DNA of 64,000 bases. Source: Phoenix dactylifera. Taxonomy: Eukaryota; Streptophyta; Magnoliopsida; Arecales; Arecaceae. Shown one piece after another: positions 47,798-59,999 of this stretch (its first letter is position 1; every line of letters begins with the position of its first letter). The translations under genes were made by a program, and so were the position numbers. The stretch is from the NCBI RefSeq assembly GCF_009389715.1, contig NW_024067786.1, positions 186,001 to 250,000 of the forward strand, read 5' to 3'. The notes beneath the pieces were generated by a model, which was given only the letters and a program-made list of their open reading frames with translations, did no database searches and had not been told where the DNA came from.

Positions 47798-47996
47798 CTC
47801 AATAAAGATTGCATGGCTTTAGGTATAATTTAAATTGGACAGAACAAATTAATTCCAGGTAACTAAAGCCACGTCCAAGCAAGCATTGATCTCATTCTTT
47901 CTCCTCATCTAGCTCATCTTTTTCAAGCAAATGTTGCACGTGTTTCTTTCCTTCAATTATAGTGATTATATCGCTCCTTATAACCCCACCCCTCCC

Positions 47997-48128
<132 letters not shown>

Positions 48129-49208
48129 TGCAGTGACCTCACTCGGGCGTCACATAAATTATATTACCTCATATTGTTGATATAAGGGGGGTAATGGTAC
48201 ATTTTGCCATGCTTATTAGACTGCCATTTTTTTCCTTTTCTTCAATAAAGAAATATGGGATGCCATAGCCTTCATTTTCTATTTTCTTTGTTTTTATAAG
48301 TTGATAAGCAGTACGGCTACTCGAAGACAGACCGAAACATGAAAATACGAAATGTTACATCTACTACATTAGTATAATCTTTATTTTTATTTCTTTTATC
48401 GCGTACTTGGTTGAAATGTGTTTTATCCGAATGCTTCTTATCCACCCACCAAATGTACTTTCATCAACACTCAAGGGCCTGTTTGGAAGGTGCTATTTTT
48501 GTTTTCGAAAAACAAAACAAAGGAGAAAAGAGATTTTGATATATTACTCTTTTTTTCCAACTTAATTCCCAAATGATCCTATTTTTCCAAACATATATGT
48601 GTAACAAATTTTTTTTGTTTACTATGACAAAATAATCCCTCTCAACAAATGAATGATTTAGCCGATTATCATATATTAGAAGTGATTACCGTCTCTTATT
48701 TTTATTGTTAAAACTAGACCTAATTATTGGCTGAGCCTCGAGACTAAACTTTATTCATTTTAAGTTGGACTTCGGGCTAGCTTTATTTAAAATTTAATAC
48801 TTTTTGTACCTATGCTCGACCCATAATTAGTTCAAGTTAATATATACACTTTTCATCTTACTAGAATATATGTAGAACAAAAGAAAAACAAGAGAAAAAG
48901 AGAGAGAAAGAGAAATTTATATTTTTTGTTTTCCTCGCATTCAGTACATCTCAAGGGTTGTATATATTAGTATACAAACTCTATACAAAAAAAAAATACA
49001 GGTTGAATATAGGATCACACTAACAAAGAAAAATATTACAGGCAAATACAGATTGTTAAGTAATTTCTGAATCACTCTAGCAAAATTATACTAACAAAAA
49101 AAAATAATATAGGTTAATACATGATCATATTAATAAAAAGAAATATTATGAGTTGATACATATTTTTACATAATCTCTAAAATCACACAAACATATTTTA
49201 GCAGTTCA

Positions 49209-49269
<61 letters not shown>

Positions 49270-49412
49270 CAATCTCCCGTTAGGCGCATGTCCGCCCCCC
49301 CCCCCCCCCCCACCTTGAAAAAAATTAGTTAATTCTAGCCATTTTTTTTTCTCGCCATACACTGTCCAACCTCTTTCCTCTTTTCCTCTACCACTTTACA
49401 CTCCACCTCCTC
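48129..49412. other. AT-rich non-coding interval with simple repeats
   Basis: It includes (AT)n at 49212-49266 and a run of 17 C at 49295-49311. A repeated ATATTA-CAGGTTGATAC-like motif occurs around 48990-49150. No gene recognised. Confidence 0.7.
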
Positions 49413-50100
49413 TGATGGGAGACAAAATGGATCATCCTACTCTAGTGTGGAGCCACCCAATTCCGGCCGAGTAGACCTCAGAACCGAGCAGGCCAGACCT
49501 CGGTCCCACTAAGAGCCAAGCAGACCTCGGACCCTACTGAAAGCTGAGCCAACCTCGGCCAGAGGCCAGGCTGACCTCGGACCCCACCGAAGGCCGAGCC
49601 AACCTCAACCCTATCAACATTGATCCCGTTGAAGATCCCACAGGTCATCAAAATCGATATTCAAACAAATCTGGAAAGATATCTTCCGAATCTTCCGCCC
49701 GCGGGATTGATCTCTGTGATTCGCACCACCTCCAGCTATGGCCAGCTGATCATAGCTCGATCCGAGATTTTAGGTAACGACTAATGGCCAGTTGATCATA
49801 GCTCGATCCGAGACTTCAGGTAACGCCCAAGACCCTCACTTTATAAAAAGGCGGTAGGAAAAGGCCTTCGGTAAGGCATTTTTAGCGATAAGAAGCCATT
49901 AGAGGCCATAAAAAGGCACTCAAAAATCTCTCCAAAAACTTTGCTAACTTAGCCATCGGAGAGCCTTCATCGGAATCTCTGTCTAAGGCTTTGTGCAGGT
50001 ACACCGAAGTGCAGGAGGTGGCTCCCTTTCTTCGTCCCAACCGGCGGCTTCTCAGCTTCCTTTGGCAGGGTCACCCTCAGGCCAAATTTCAACCATAATA
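49413..50100 (+). repeat. 5' LTR of the Tat-like element
   Basis: 688 bases, longer than the 3' LTR because of an extra stretch with repeated ACCTCGGACCC/GCCGAGCCAACCTC units (49490-49620) and a repeated CTAATGGCCAGTTGATC segment. Confidence 0.85.
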
Positions 50101-50402
50101 TTTGGCGCTAGAAGAAAGGCCTAAGTCGTGATCATGAAGTTGAGGATTGAGGAGCTTTGAATGCATTAAGGCCCCGAGCACCAACTTTCGACAACTCGCT
50201 CCAAAGCCCACCCTCTGTGGCACCGACGGATCAAATTACTCAGGTCCTGCCATAACAGTTTAGTCTGCTCATCCAACAAGACCAAACACTCACCGTGACC
50301 GTTCAAGGCCTGCAACAGGCAGGAGCCCAGCCTGCACCCCCTCCTCGCAGGCGCGAGTCCATAGGACGCTCGCGATGTCATTCCCCTGCCAAGTAGCACA
50401 CG

Positions 50403-51480
50403 ATGGCCGACAAAAGGGAGCATCACCACTGCCGAACATCCCACCGAGCTCGATCCCTAAGCCCGAAGGGCTTGCCGCGCAGCCATCACCCTGAGAGCCT
50501 ACGTCGAAGTCTGAAGCCCCGAGCTCGGAAACAACCATCGGAGGTGGGGTCCACCCCATGCCAAGCTGCAACAGGAGCCCCACCCATCACCGAGCTCGAC
50601 AAGAAAGTTGAAGAGTTGGAGCGGCAGATCCAGGCACTCTCGACCAAGGCCCAAAACGCGACACCGAGCTCGAATTTACAACTAAGTCCCCATTCCTTCA
50701 ATGGATTGTTGACGAGCCAATCCCCTCGAGGTTCAAGATGCCGCAAATCAAGCTGTATGATGGCTCGTCCGACCCTCTGGATCATTTGGAAAGCTACAAA
50801 GCCCTCATGATACTCCAAAGGGCCACAGATGCCCTGCTCTACAAGGCCTTTCCGACAAATCTTCGTCAGGCAGCTCGTTTTGGTTTTTCGGGCTAAAGCC
50901 TGGCTCGGTTTCATCTTTCGAGCAGCTGGGACAGGCAGTTTGCAATCATTTTGCTGCTAGCTTGCAAGGACTAAAACCCAGATTGGACCGAGCGAAGGGG
51001 CAATGGGCCGATGACCTTTACAATATTTTGTGAGCGTATCGGATGACCTTTCAAGTTCCCACTGGGGAGACCCCCTTTAACCTATCTTATGGTACGGAGG
51101 TTCCCCCTTGAGGTCGGGTTACCCTCGCCCCAGGTTGAAGGCTTCGATGCCACGACCAATTCGACATGTCTCCGGAGCAACCTGGACCTCCTTGAAGAAA
51201 CAAAAAAAGCTACTCAGATCCGAATGGCGAGGTACCAGCGAAAAGCAGCGCAATACTACAACTCTAGAGTTAAGGTTAAGTTATTCAAAGTCGGCGATCT
51301 CGTCTTGAGAAAGACTGAAGCCTCCCGACCTCTGGAACAAAAGAAACTCGCCCCGAACTAGGAAGGACTGTATCGAGTCGCCTGGGTCCAGCGGCCTGGG
51401 GCTTACAAATTGGAATCTTTGGATGGAACTTTAGTCCCTTGAAGTTGGAATTCTAGAAATCTCAGGATGTAAAATTATCA
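50403..51480 (+). pseudogene. Gag fragment fused to integrase C-terminal region
   Basis: The 5' part has a coiled-coil-like LDKKVEELERQIQAL, then the Gypsy gag signature FKMPQIKLYDGSSDPLDHLE and YKAFPTNLRQAARFGFSG. One lost base near 50897 shifts the frame into LKPGSVSSFEQLGQAVCNHF. At about 50965 the sequence passes directly into integrase: RLDRAKGQWADDLYNIL, a TGA in place of Trp (51031-51033), AYRMTFQVPTGETPFNLSYG, then YNSRVKVKLFKVGDLVLRK and GAYKLESLDGTLVP. In a full element several kilobases of protease, reverse transcriptase and RNase H lie between these. The join looks like a clean internal deletion at a short shared LQGLKxR-type sequence. It cannot encode a functional polyprotein. 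Confidence 0.85.
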
Positions 51481-51574
51481 ATGAAAACAGTCCTCGACGA
51501 CTTTTTTGAAATGCCTTGATTGGTTTGACACACTTCGGTTGATTTCACGGCATGAGCCCACAACTACGCCATAA

Positions 51575-52030
51575 TGACGCCCCGGCCTGAGCTCGGGGCA
51601 CTCTGCAGTGTCGACCGCGAGCCAAAGAAGCTCCCTCGACCGCAAAAATAATGATGCTCCGGTCCGAGCTCGGGGCACCCTGCAGTGTAGACCGCGAGTC
51701 AAAGAGGCTCCCTCGACCGCAAGAAAAATGACGCCTCGACCCAAGCTCGGGGCTCTACAGTGTCGATCGCGAGCCGAAGAGGCTTCCTCAACCGCAGGAA
51801 CAATGATGCCTCGGCCTGAGCCCGAGGTGCCCTGCAATGTCGACCGCAAGCCGATGAGGCTGTCTCGACCGCAGAAAAAATGATGCCCCAACCTGAGCTC
51901 AGGGCATCCTGCAATGTCGTCCGTGAGTCGAAAAGGCTCCCTTGACTGTAGGAACATGCAATGATGCCTCGGCCCGAGCTCGGGGCACCCTACTATGTCG
52001 ACCGCGAGCTGAAGAGGCTCCCTCGATCTG
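51575..52030. repeat. 77-bp tandem array, about 6 units
   Basis: The GAGCTCGGGGCA-type core recurs at 51591, 51668, 51745, 51820, 51897 and 51978. Each unit also holds GTCGACCGCGAGCC and CTCCCTCGACCGCA. It lies between the integrase tail and the antisense ORF, the usual place for tandem arrays in Tat elements. Confidence 0.9.
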
Positions 52031-52349
52031 AAGAAAAATTTGAGGGCGCCTCAACTTTAGTTCGAGCGCTCAAGTTAAAGTTTAAAAAGATCTACAAGGC
52101 CAAAAGGTATCAAAACTCACTACGACCTTCTGCCTAAAAGATACAAAGCAAGACGAGCTCAAATACTTAGCAAAACTTTAAAACACAAAGCGCCAAGAAA
52201 AGTGTGCTTTATTGATATTAAAAGGCCAAAGGCCGAGTACAAAAGGTGCCGACCTTGAGGTCGGATTGAATACGAAAATGGTCGACTACAGAATGACCTA
52301 AGTGCCCAACCTCACAAGTATGGGAAGAAAAGAAAGAAAAAACAAGTAA

Positions 52350-54728
52350 AATGTGTAAAGCTCAGGTGGCTTGGGTAGCCTCGGTCCCAACCTCGGCAAC
52401 GACTTCAGTTCCAACCTCAGCAGCAACCTCAGTAGCATCTCCACCCACCACGTCGGTGACGAGCTCACATGCCTCAACCAGCTCACTCACTTCAATCACA
52501 ATTGCTGCCTCGACGGCTCCAGACAGAAGTGAACGAAGACCGCTGAAGTCGACCTCGGGACAGAGTTGCTAGGCCTGATCGCGGCAGTTCTCGAAACCTT
52601 GGATTAGGCCGTCAGTTGCCTCCTCCGCCAGCTCGTCCTGGTGATCCTCGGACTGGCAGTAGCTATGGATGGCTTTTCAGACCCGCTTCTCGACCAACCT
52701 CTCAAGCTGCTCGGCCTTCAGCCTTAGAACTCCGGCCTCGTACTTCTGGCTGGCCAGTGCAGTTTCAAGCTCGGAGATGCGACCTTCTGCGGTTCGGAGC
52801 GCCGAGCGAGTTTAGTCATGCTCGAACTCCACCTCTTGAATCCGGGCGAGCCCAGCCGTGATCTGAGCTACGACCGACTTCACCCTCTCCTCAGCTCCTT
52901 ACTGCCGCTGCTCGACAGCTACTGCCTTTTCCTCGGCCTCTTGCTATCGTTGCTCGGCAGCCGTTGCTTGGTCCTCGGGCTCCTCCCTCCATCGCTCAAC
53001 AGCCTCCATTCTCGATTGATATGACTCGCCCATTCCTAGTAGTTGGACGCCGCTGTCACCAACATGTCGACCACGTGAAGGTGCTGGCACAAGAGACAAA
53101 GCATTAGCTGAGGTTGAGCACTTAGAAAAAATATAAAGACGAGAGTATGACACACTCACCAGGACAATGCTTGATCGATGAACTCGCCGATCCCCACTGC
53201 TCCAGCTGTGCCTGGTCGGACGGAAGCAGGGCGCAACGGACGACCTTGCGAGTGATGTCGCCAGATTCAAGGGCCGAATCATCCACGAACAGATGATTCC
53301 CGAGTAGGAATGGTGTCCTCTCAGGCTTGGAGGGAGCAGGGTCAGCTCTTGATGAGCTCGGGACCCCGGAAAAGGTCGAGACCCTAGAGGAAGCCGGGAC
53401 TCCGAGCCCATTCGCCGGCTCAGGACCCGATCTACGCAATCGAATAACCTTGCAGGCCCTCCGAGTTCTGCCGCCAGGCGCTGCGACCGCCTGTTCCATC
53501 GTGGCCCCTCCTTGAGCTCCTTCTTCAGTCAGTGTGGGTTGCTCGGCCTTAGTTGGTAGGGTCTGTTCGGTCCCAGGTGATGAGGGCTCCTCGGCCCTGG
53601 TCGGCGATGCCTCATTGCCCTGGGCCCTCGAGACTTCTTTTTCTTTGGCCGAGTAGGTCTGGTTGCATCGACATGAGTGGGCTCGCCCCGCGCAGCACCG
53701 GAGGGAGATGCAGCCCTTGGTTTCTTCAACCTCGGCTCAGGCCGAGCTCCACCCGAGGTGGCTACCCTCTTTTTATATTTGGCCATTAAGGTCTCGTCGT
53801 TGAAGACCATTCCTGCAATTTCTGATAGCAGGAACCTTAATGAAAATCGAGTATGAGAAAGGAGCAAAAGAAAAGAAAGAAAAATGATCGCATCGCCTTT
53901 ACCCTTGGGATGAGCCAAGCTCAGGCTGATGTTTAACAAGGCCTCCTCGCTGAGCAGGTCAGGAAGCCTCGAAGTTTCTCTTAGGTCGAGCAGCCTGTCT
54001 AGAGTCTCCTGCTCGGACTGTGACAACTTGGAAGCTTTGTTGTTCACCATGGTCAGCGGCGAGCCCCGGGTCGGGTTGAACCCCCATGACCGCTCAGAGG
54101 TAAGGAAGAAAAATCTATCTTTCCACCTGTGAATGGAGGAAGGAGCACCTCGGAAGAGTATATGGCCTCTCCAAAAAGAAAAGTACCACCATCCTTTGTC
54201 TGCAGGACTAGCCTTTAACATAAAACAACCATGGAAGACGTTTACCGAGGTGAGGGAGAGGAAGCCGAGGATCATGCTCCATGAATCCAGAGCGAGCTGC
54301 GCAGGAACGAGGCGATAAGTCGCTAGAAGCTCGTTCACGAATCCATAAAGAGAGAATCTCAGTCCGGCTCAGAGCATCTCCACATACACTCCGATTCGAC
54401 CTCGAGGAGGGTCAGTGACTCAAGCTCCAGGCCCCGAGAGCTCAAGAGTGAACTCGCACGAAAAGAAGAATCGGGACCGAACCAGGCCTAGCTCCTCCTT
54501 AGTCAAACTTGAGCCAATCCTGCTCGGACCATGGTCCAACTCAAGCTTGACCTCTTCCGCATCCAAAGAAACCTGAGCTCGAGATGAACTTGCACTAGGC
54601 TCAGGAGCTCTCGCAGGCGAGCCCATTGCGTCTGACATCAAGGACTTATCCTCGCTCATAGAAAACCAAAGAAAGAGGAGGAGAAGACAAAAGAATAGAA
54701 AAGATGGAAAAGAGGAATAACTCTCCAA
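52350..54728 (-). pseudogene. Antisense ORF of the Tat-like element (putative gypsy-type transposon domain protein)
   Basis: The minus strand opens at 54728 and stays in one frame to 53529 with only two stops (54420 and about 54366). The body reads FSLYGFVNELLATYRLVPAQ, VFHGCFMLKASPADKGWWYF, IHRWKDRFFFLTSERSWGF, then a charged tail KKPRAASPSGA. I recall this as the plant 'putative gypsy type transposon' domain found antisense in Tat/Ogre-group elements. Further exons seem to follow: one ends SASSSIKHCPG at a GTGAGT donor near 53150, then VVDMLVTAASN and a Glu/Arg-rich coiled-coil part to about 52350. Its role in the element's life cycle is not known. Its promoter would lie near 54750-54960 on the minus strand. 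Confidence 0.75.
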
Positions 54729-55406
54729 GCGACCGAGAAGGAAGAAGACACCTACCTAAGACTTCACCGGAGAAGACAGCTGGAAAAAGAGGATCGCCGA
54801 AAACAGAAGATGAAGGAGAGAAGTCTGCTGCGAAACTCGCCAGAAAGTACCAAGAATGCTCGAAGAAAAGCTTGAGGACGACGATGATGATGGCCGGAAA
54901 GAAGAAGAATGAGAGCGATGGAGGTCAAATGGGGGCCCTAGGGCATCCCTAAAGCCTTATATAGACTATCTCAACGGTTCTGATTGGCCTGCCAGATGGC
55001 CGAGCGGCCAAATCATGCCATGTGGCAGACCCAGAAGCTTTCTAAGTAGATCTTCCTGGATCACAATGTTAAAAGCCAGTCATTATGATGGCTGCCTCGG
55101 GGGGCAGGGCATTGATGATTGGCCCTTCACATACCATTAAGTAACGCCTCGAGAGGGAGCGCACACACAACGCATTGAAGAGCTCCCTTAACTACTTTCG
55201 TTTGGAATGACGTGGCAACTTAAACCACCCAAGTTCGGCTTGGGAAGCTCGGCCTGAAGCCATTAGCTCCAATGATACGAGAAGTGCACCCCACTCAACA
55301 CATACGCCTTCACAAATATGTGGCTATAGTACAAAACAATCGACAACTCGATTACTTCTTTTGCTCAAGCCAAAGAACGGGTCAAACTTGTAAGTCAGGG
55401 GGCAAA

Positions 55407-56017
55407 TGATGGAAGACAAAATGGATCGTCCTACTCCAGTGTGGAGTTACCCAATTTCAGCCGAGTAAACCTCAGAGCCAAGCAGGCTAGACCTCGATCC
55501 CGCTAAGAGGCAAGCAGACCTCGGCCCTATCAACCTTGATCTCGTTGAAGATTCCGCAGATCCTCAGAATTCATATTCAAACAAATCTAGAAAGATATCT
55601 CCCGAATCCTCCGTCCGTGGGATTGATCTCCGTGATTCGCGTCACCTCCAGTTAATGGCCAGCTAATCACAACTCGGCCTGAGATTTCATGTAACGGCTA
55701 ATGGCCAGCTGATCACAGCTCGGCCTGAGACTTCAGGTAACGGCCGAGACCCTCATCCTATGAAAAGAGGATAGGAAAAGGCCTTTGATAAGACATTTTT
55801 TAGCGATTAGAAGTCATTAGAGGCTATGAAAGGCACTCAGAAATCTCTCTAAAAACTTTGCTAGCTTAGCCATTGGAGGGGCTTCGCCGGAATCTCCGAC
55901 CAAGACTTTGTGCAAGTATATCGGAGCGCAGGAGGTGACTCTCTTTCTTCGTCCCGGCCGGCGGCTTCTCGGCTTCCTCCAGCGTGGTCACCTTCAGGCC
56001 AAATTTCAACCACATCA
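55407..56017 (+). repeat. 3' LTR of the Tat-like element
   Basis: 611 bases; matches the 5' LTR except for the extra repeat units in the latter. Confidence 0.88.
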
Positions 56018-57475
56018 CCCTCCCTTCTCCGCATGAGGGGCCGTGGAAAGAGTAAGGCTACTTCCAGGCAGCAACCACCACATACAGATCAATGAGTCCC
56101 CCTACCCTCTTTTTAACACAAGAAAAGCTGTGGGAAGAAACGAAGGCTGCCCACTCAGGATAAATCCCTATGAGGAGACAAAGGAGGGTGTAACAATCCA
56201 GAAGTTCATCCAAAATAGCTAGTTAGAAGATATGATTTGGATTTTTTGATCCTATATAAGTACTCAAGATTTACCTAGCGAATAACCAATATGGACTTCA
56301 CATACTTTTCCTGTTTAAACTCTGATGTCTTTGTCAAGCTAAGAGATCAAATCCATTTAAATCTAATCACAAATACCATAAATAGCCCATAGTCAGTCCC
56401 AGTAGATCTGTGCTGTAGTGTCTTCTAGTCCATATAGGTTAGAAGCCGGGTCCACCCTGATACTATTTATAACAATGTAAGATCTCACTCAAAATAACTA
56501 GCTAGAAGGTATGATTTAGATTTTTTGATTCTGTATAAGAACTTAAGATCTATCCAGCAAATAGCTGATGTGACCTCACCGAGCAGCTTCCACAATAACT
56601 CTGCAGCAGATCGGAGGATGTACGGATGAATGGAGTACATGGGACACCTGACTGCAAATTAATTTAGAGCCACATTAAAGGGGGGAGAAGAAAGATTTTT
56701 CCTAACCTCTCCCACTCGACTGGACGGCGCATATGGAATATCTAATCCGGAATTTAATTTGGAGAACCCAGACGCAGACATGCCATGATGCAGAGCCACA
56801 TGGAAGTTAGGCAACCAAGCCGTCTCTTGAAGCGGGGATGGTCCACTTAACCGTCGGGTTCGAAGCCAAAAAAAAAAAAAAATGCTGCTCCCTTCAGAGC
56901 TTGATACTTTGGTCTGTGCTGAAAAGTTACAAACTCTTCTTCAATATATAGTATAGGTAAATTCTTTATCAATTAATTTATTAATATATAAATAATTAAT
57001 TTTTCCTATTTAATTGTAGGGGTGTTGTCATGCCTCATGAGTTTAGGATGTTCCTTTCATTATTGCATTCAATGCATTTTTACTTGATATGCCCTGTATA
57101 ATGGATAAATGTTTGTCCATTTTCTCTCATTTTTTTTTTGTTGGTGGAAAGATTAGGTCACAGCCTAATCACTTTCATTCAGTAAATGAAAGTAATATTT
57201 TTGCTCTGGTGGTTTAAGATAGATAGGAGCATTATTATGTGACCAATGCAATTTATTTTTTGTCTTTCTGATAGAAAATGCAACTTATGGTTGAGTTCTG
57301 GTATGATTAAGACTATCATAGCCATTTGAACACTTCTCTCGCAAATAATACGAAGTTATCTACTTTGCAAAAAACTAGAACCTTATTTAGTCATTTTTTT
57401 AAATGAAAAACATATTGCTAACCTGACTTCTCCCAACCAATAGGCATCTTGAAGAGGTCTTAGAGTTACTTAACA

Positions 57476-57530
<55 letters not shown>

Positions 57531-58422
57531 AATTTAAACTCAAGATGGTGGCATAACCATTTTTATTTGAAAAAAAAAAAAATTTATTTGACTGTTATTT
57601 TACATTTAGAAACTGCAAGCAATTTTATATTTTCTCTCTTGGATTTTGATGTCCACCTTGAGAACAATATTTCTAAAGAAGCACATAAACATGCATGAAA
57701 ACAAGATATACAGCTGTGTGCAGGGGACCAATTGTACGTAACAAGCACCCCATAAAACCAAGGGCGCCGAATCAATTTCTCCTTAAAAGGAATATATATC
57801 ACCCTTTCTGAAACTCGTCCTCCAAGCTGATGCGATCTTAAGGACCAAGATGGTGAAACTCGCTCTCAACCTGCAAGAAGTCTCCTAGCTTGCAAAACTA
57901 AAACGCTGATGGGATGACCACAAATATTTAGATCTCAATTAAAGACTCCCCAAACCTTCTGACTGATGGGGGTGATGGGTCAGTCTCATGCACATGCTTG
58001 CATTGAAACCCAGTTAATGAAACCTACCACCCTTGGTATGGGTGATCGTAATTGCATCGATCCTTTCTCAGGCTATTTATTGAAGTCCCTGCTCCTCCAC
58101 ACCCGCTTCAGACCCATCTCAATCCCTTCCCTTCCATCCCTCTCCATGCATCTCTTCTAACCCTACCTATCACTCTTCTTCGGAATGCTGGTCCATCAAA
58201 CAGTTCCATCTCTCCCTTCTTAGCCTATCCAAGCTTCTTGCTTGTTCCATTTCTCTGTTAGTTCTCTTCCCAGTAAAGCTTTCAAACGATGAAGTTGCTA
58301 TAACGAATAGAAGCCTCAGATTAGCTATGCTCTTACCTCACCTCACTCCAACTTGTTTTTCTTCCGGTAATACCCGGCTTTGAGCATTCAGTCCTCTGAA
58401 GGTTTCAAACTGCTTATAAGTC
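56018..58422. other. Non-coding interval upstream of the 3-ketoacyl-CoA synthase gene
   Basis: It includes a diverged direct repeat of ~110 bases (56189-56301 and 56472-56580, sharing TAGAAGRTATGATTTRGATT), a (GA)n run at 57479-57526, and AT-rich DNA. The last ~300 bases are probably promoter and leader of the KCS gene. Confidence 0.6.
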
Positions 58423-59999
58423 ATGCCGAAGTTTGTGAAGCTTGGATACCACTACTTCATGTCATATCTCATGCCGCTATCCCTTGTTCTTCTCATCGGT
58501 CATCTCTGGACACTCTTCAGGGGAGACTCTCAGGAGATGTGGAGTCGCCCTCTGACCAAATTCCACACCATAGTCTTCTGCTCTGCTCTCTCTGCTTGTG
58601 CTGCCATTATTTACCTCATGGTCCGGCCGAGGCCGGTCTACCTGATAAATTTTTCTTGCTACAAGCCCGACGACTCTTGCAAGTTTAGCCACGAGGCCTT
58701 TGTCCAGAGGAGTATAGTCTTAGGGACCTTCACCAAGGAGAACGTTGCATTCCAGAAGAAGATCCTCGAAAGGTCGGGGGTCGGTCAGTCGACATACTTC
58801 CCCGAGGCCGTCGCAAGGCTTCCGCCGGATCTTCGGATCGTCGAAGCGAGGAAGGAGGCCGAGATGGTGATATTTGGAGCTGTCGAAGATCTCCTAGCAA
58901 AGACTCAACTTAAGGCCAAGGATATAGATATCTTAGTGGCGAACTGCAGCCTGTTCAGTCCCACCCCTTCTCTTTCCACCATGATCATAAACCATTATAA
59001 GCTAAGGGAGGATGTTATTAGCTATAACCTCAGTGGTATGGGATGCAGTGCTGGCCTCATTTCCATGGACCTCGCCAAGCATCTTCTCAAGGTAATTAGC
59101 CTCATTGCAAGATGGTGGTTATCATTCCTTTCTCCTTTTATGACTGCTTATCATCTATATATATATGTGCATGTGTGGAACTTGGCCTCATGGCCATGAC
59201 GAACGTTATGGAAGTGCAGGTGCATCCAAACTCGTATGCATTAGTAGTGAGCACGGAGAACCTTACTCTGAATGGATACTATGGAAACAACCGCTCCATG
59301 CTCGTCACTAACTGCCTCTTCCGCGTGGGTGGCGCGGCGATCCTTCTATCCAACCGCAGATCGGACTGCAGCCGAGCCAAGTACAAGCTCACACATGCAA
59401 TTCGCACCCACAACGGCGCCGACGACAACTCCTACAGCTGTGTCCTTCAAGGGGAGGATGACGCCGGGAAGGTTGGCGTCGCCCTGTCGAAGGATCTCAT
59501 GTCGGTCGCAGGGGAAGCACTCAAGGCTAATATTATGACCTTGGGGCCTAAAGTCCTCCCCATTTCCGAACAGCTTCTCTTCCTTGTTACGTTGGTGCGT
59601 CGAAAGCTCTTCAAGATGAAGATTAGTGGGTACGTTCCTGATTTCAAGCTCGCGTTCGAGCACTTCTGCATCCATGCCGGCGGGAGGGCGATACTCGACG
59701 AGCTAGAGAAGAGCCTTGGCTTGACTGGGTGGCACATGGAGCCTTCGAGGATGACGCTCTATAGGTTTGGTAACACTTCAAGCAGCTCATTGTGGTATGA
59801 ACTAGCTTACTCTGAAGCTAAAGGTAGGATCAAGAAGGGTGATAGGGTATGGCAAATTGCATTCGGTTCTGGGTTCAAGTGCAATAGTGTTGTTTGGAGA
59901 GCACTGAGGACCATCAAGCCTACTGAGAACTACCCATGGCTGGATGAGATCGATGACTTCCCTGTTGATGTGCCCAAAGTGACGCCTATTAACGTATGA
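58423..59999 (+). CDS. 3-ketoacyl-CoA synthase (very-long-chain fatty acid elongase condensing enzyme)
   Basis: Two exons, 58423-59091 and 59220-59999, joined in phase 0 ([16 protein letters not shown]), encode 482 residues, close to the family norm. Two N-terminal hydrophobic segments ([16 protein letters not shown] and [19 protein letters not shown]) would anchor it in the ER membrane. The catalytic Cys lies in [15 protein letters not shown], a conserved His in [15 protein letters not shown], and the Asn in [14 protein letters not shown]. The enzyme condenses malonyl-CoA with long acyl-CoA, the first and rate-limiting step of elongation for cuticular wax, suberin, sphingolipids or seed oil. 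The His usually found four residues before the catalytic Asn is Tyr here (TLYRFGN); I recall other members with Tyr too. The subfamily is not assigned. Confidence 0.95.

Larger units (their letters stand above)
49413..56017 (+). mobile_element. Tat-like Ty3/Gypsy retrotransposon, internally deleted
   Basis: The 5' LTR (49413-50100) and 3' LTR (55407-56017) both begin TGATGG.AGACAAAATGGATC and end near CAAATTTCAACC. The primer-binding-site-like TTTGGCGCTAGAAGAAAGGC starts at 50101. A polypurine tract AGGGGGCAAA precedes the 3' LTR. Flanks are TCCTC (49408-49412) and CCCTC (56018-56022), a target duplication with one change. The interior holds a gag fragment joined to the integrase tail, a 77-bp tandem array, and a long antisense ORF typical of the Tat branch. 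Protease, reverse transcriptase, RNase H and the integrase core are missing. Confidence 0.88.
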
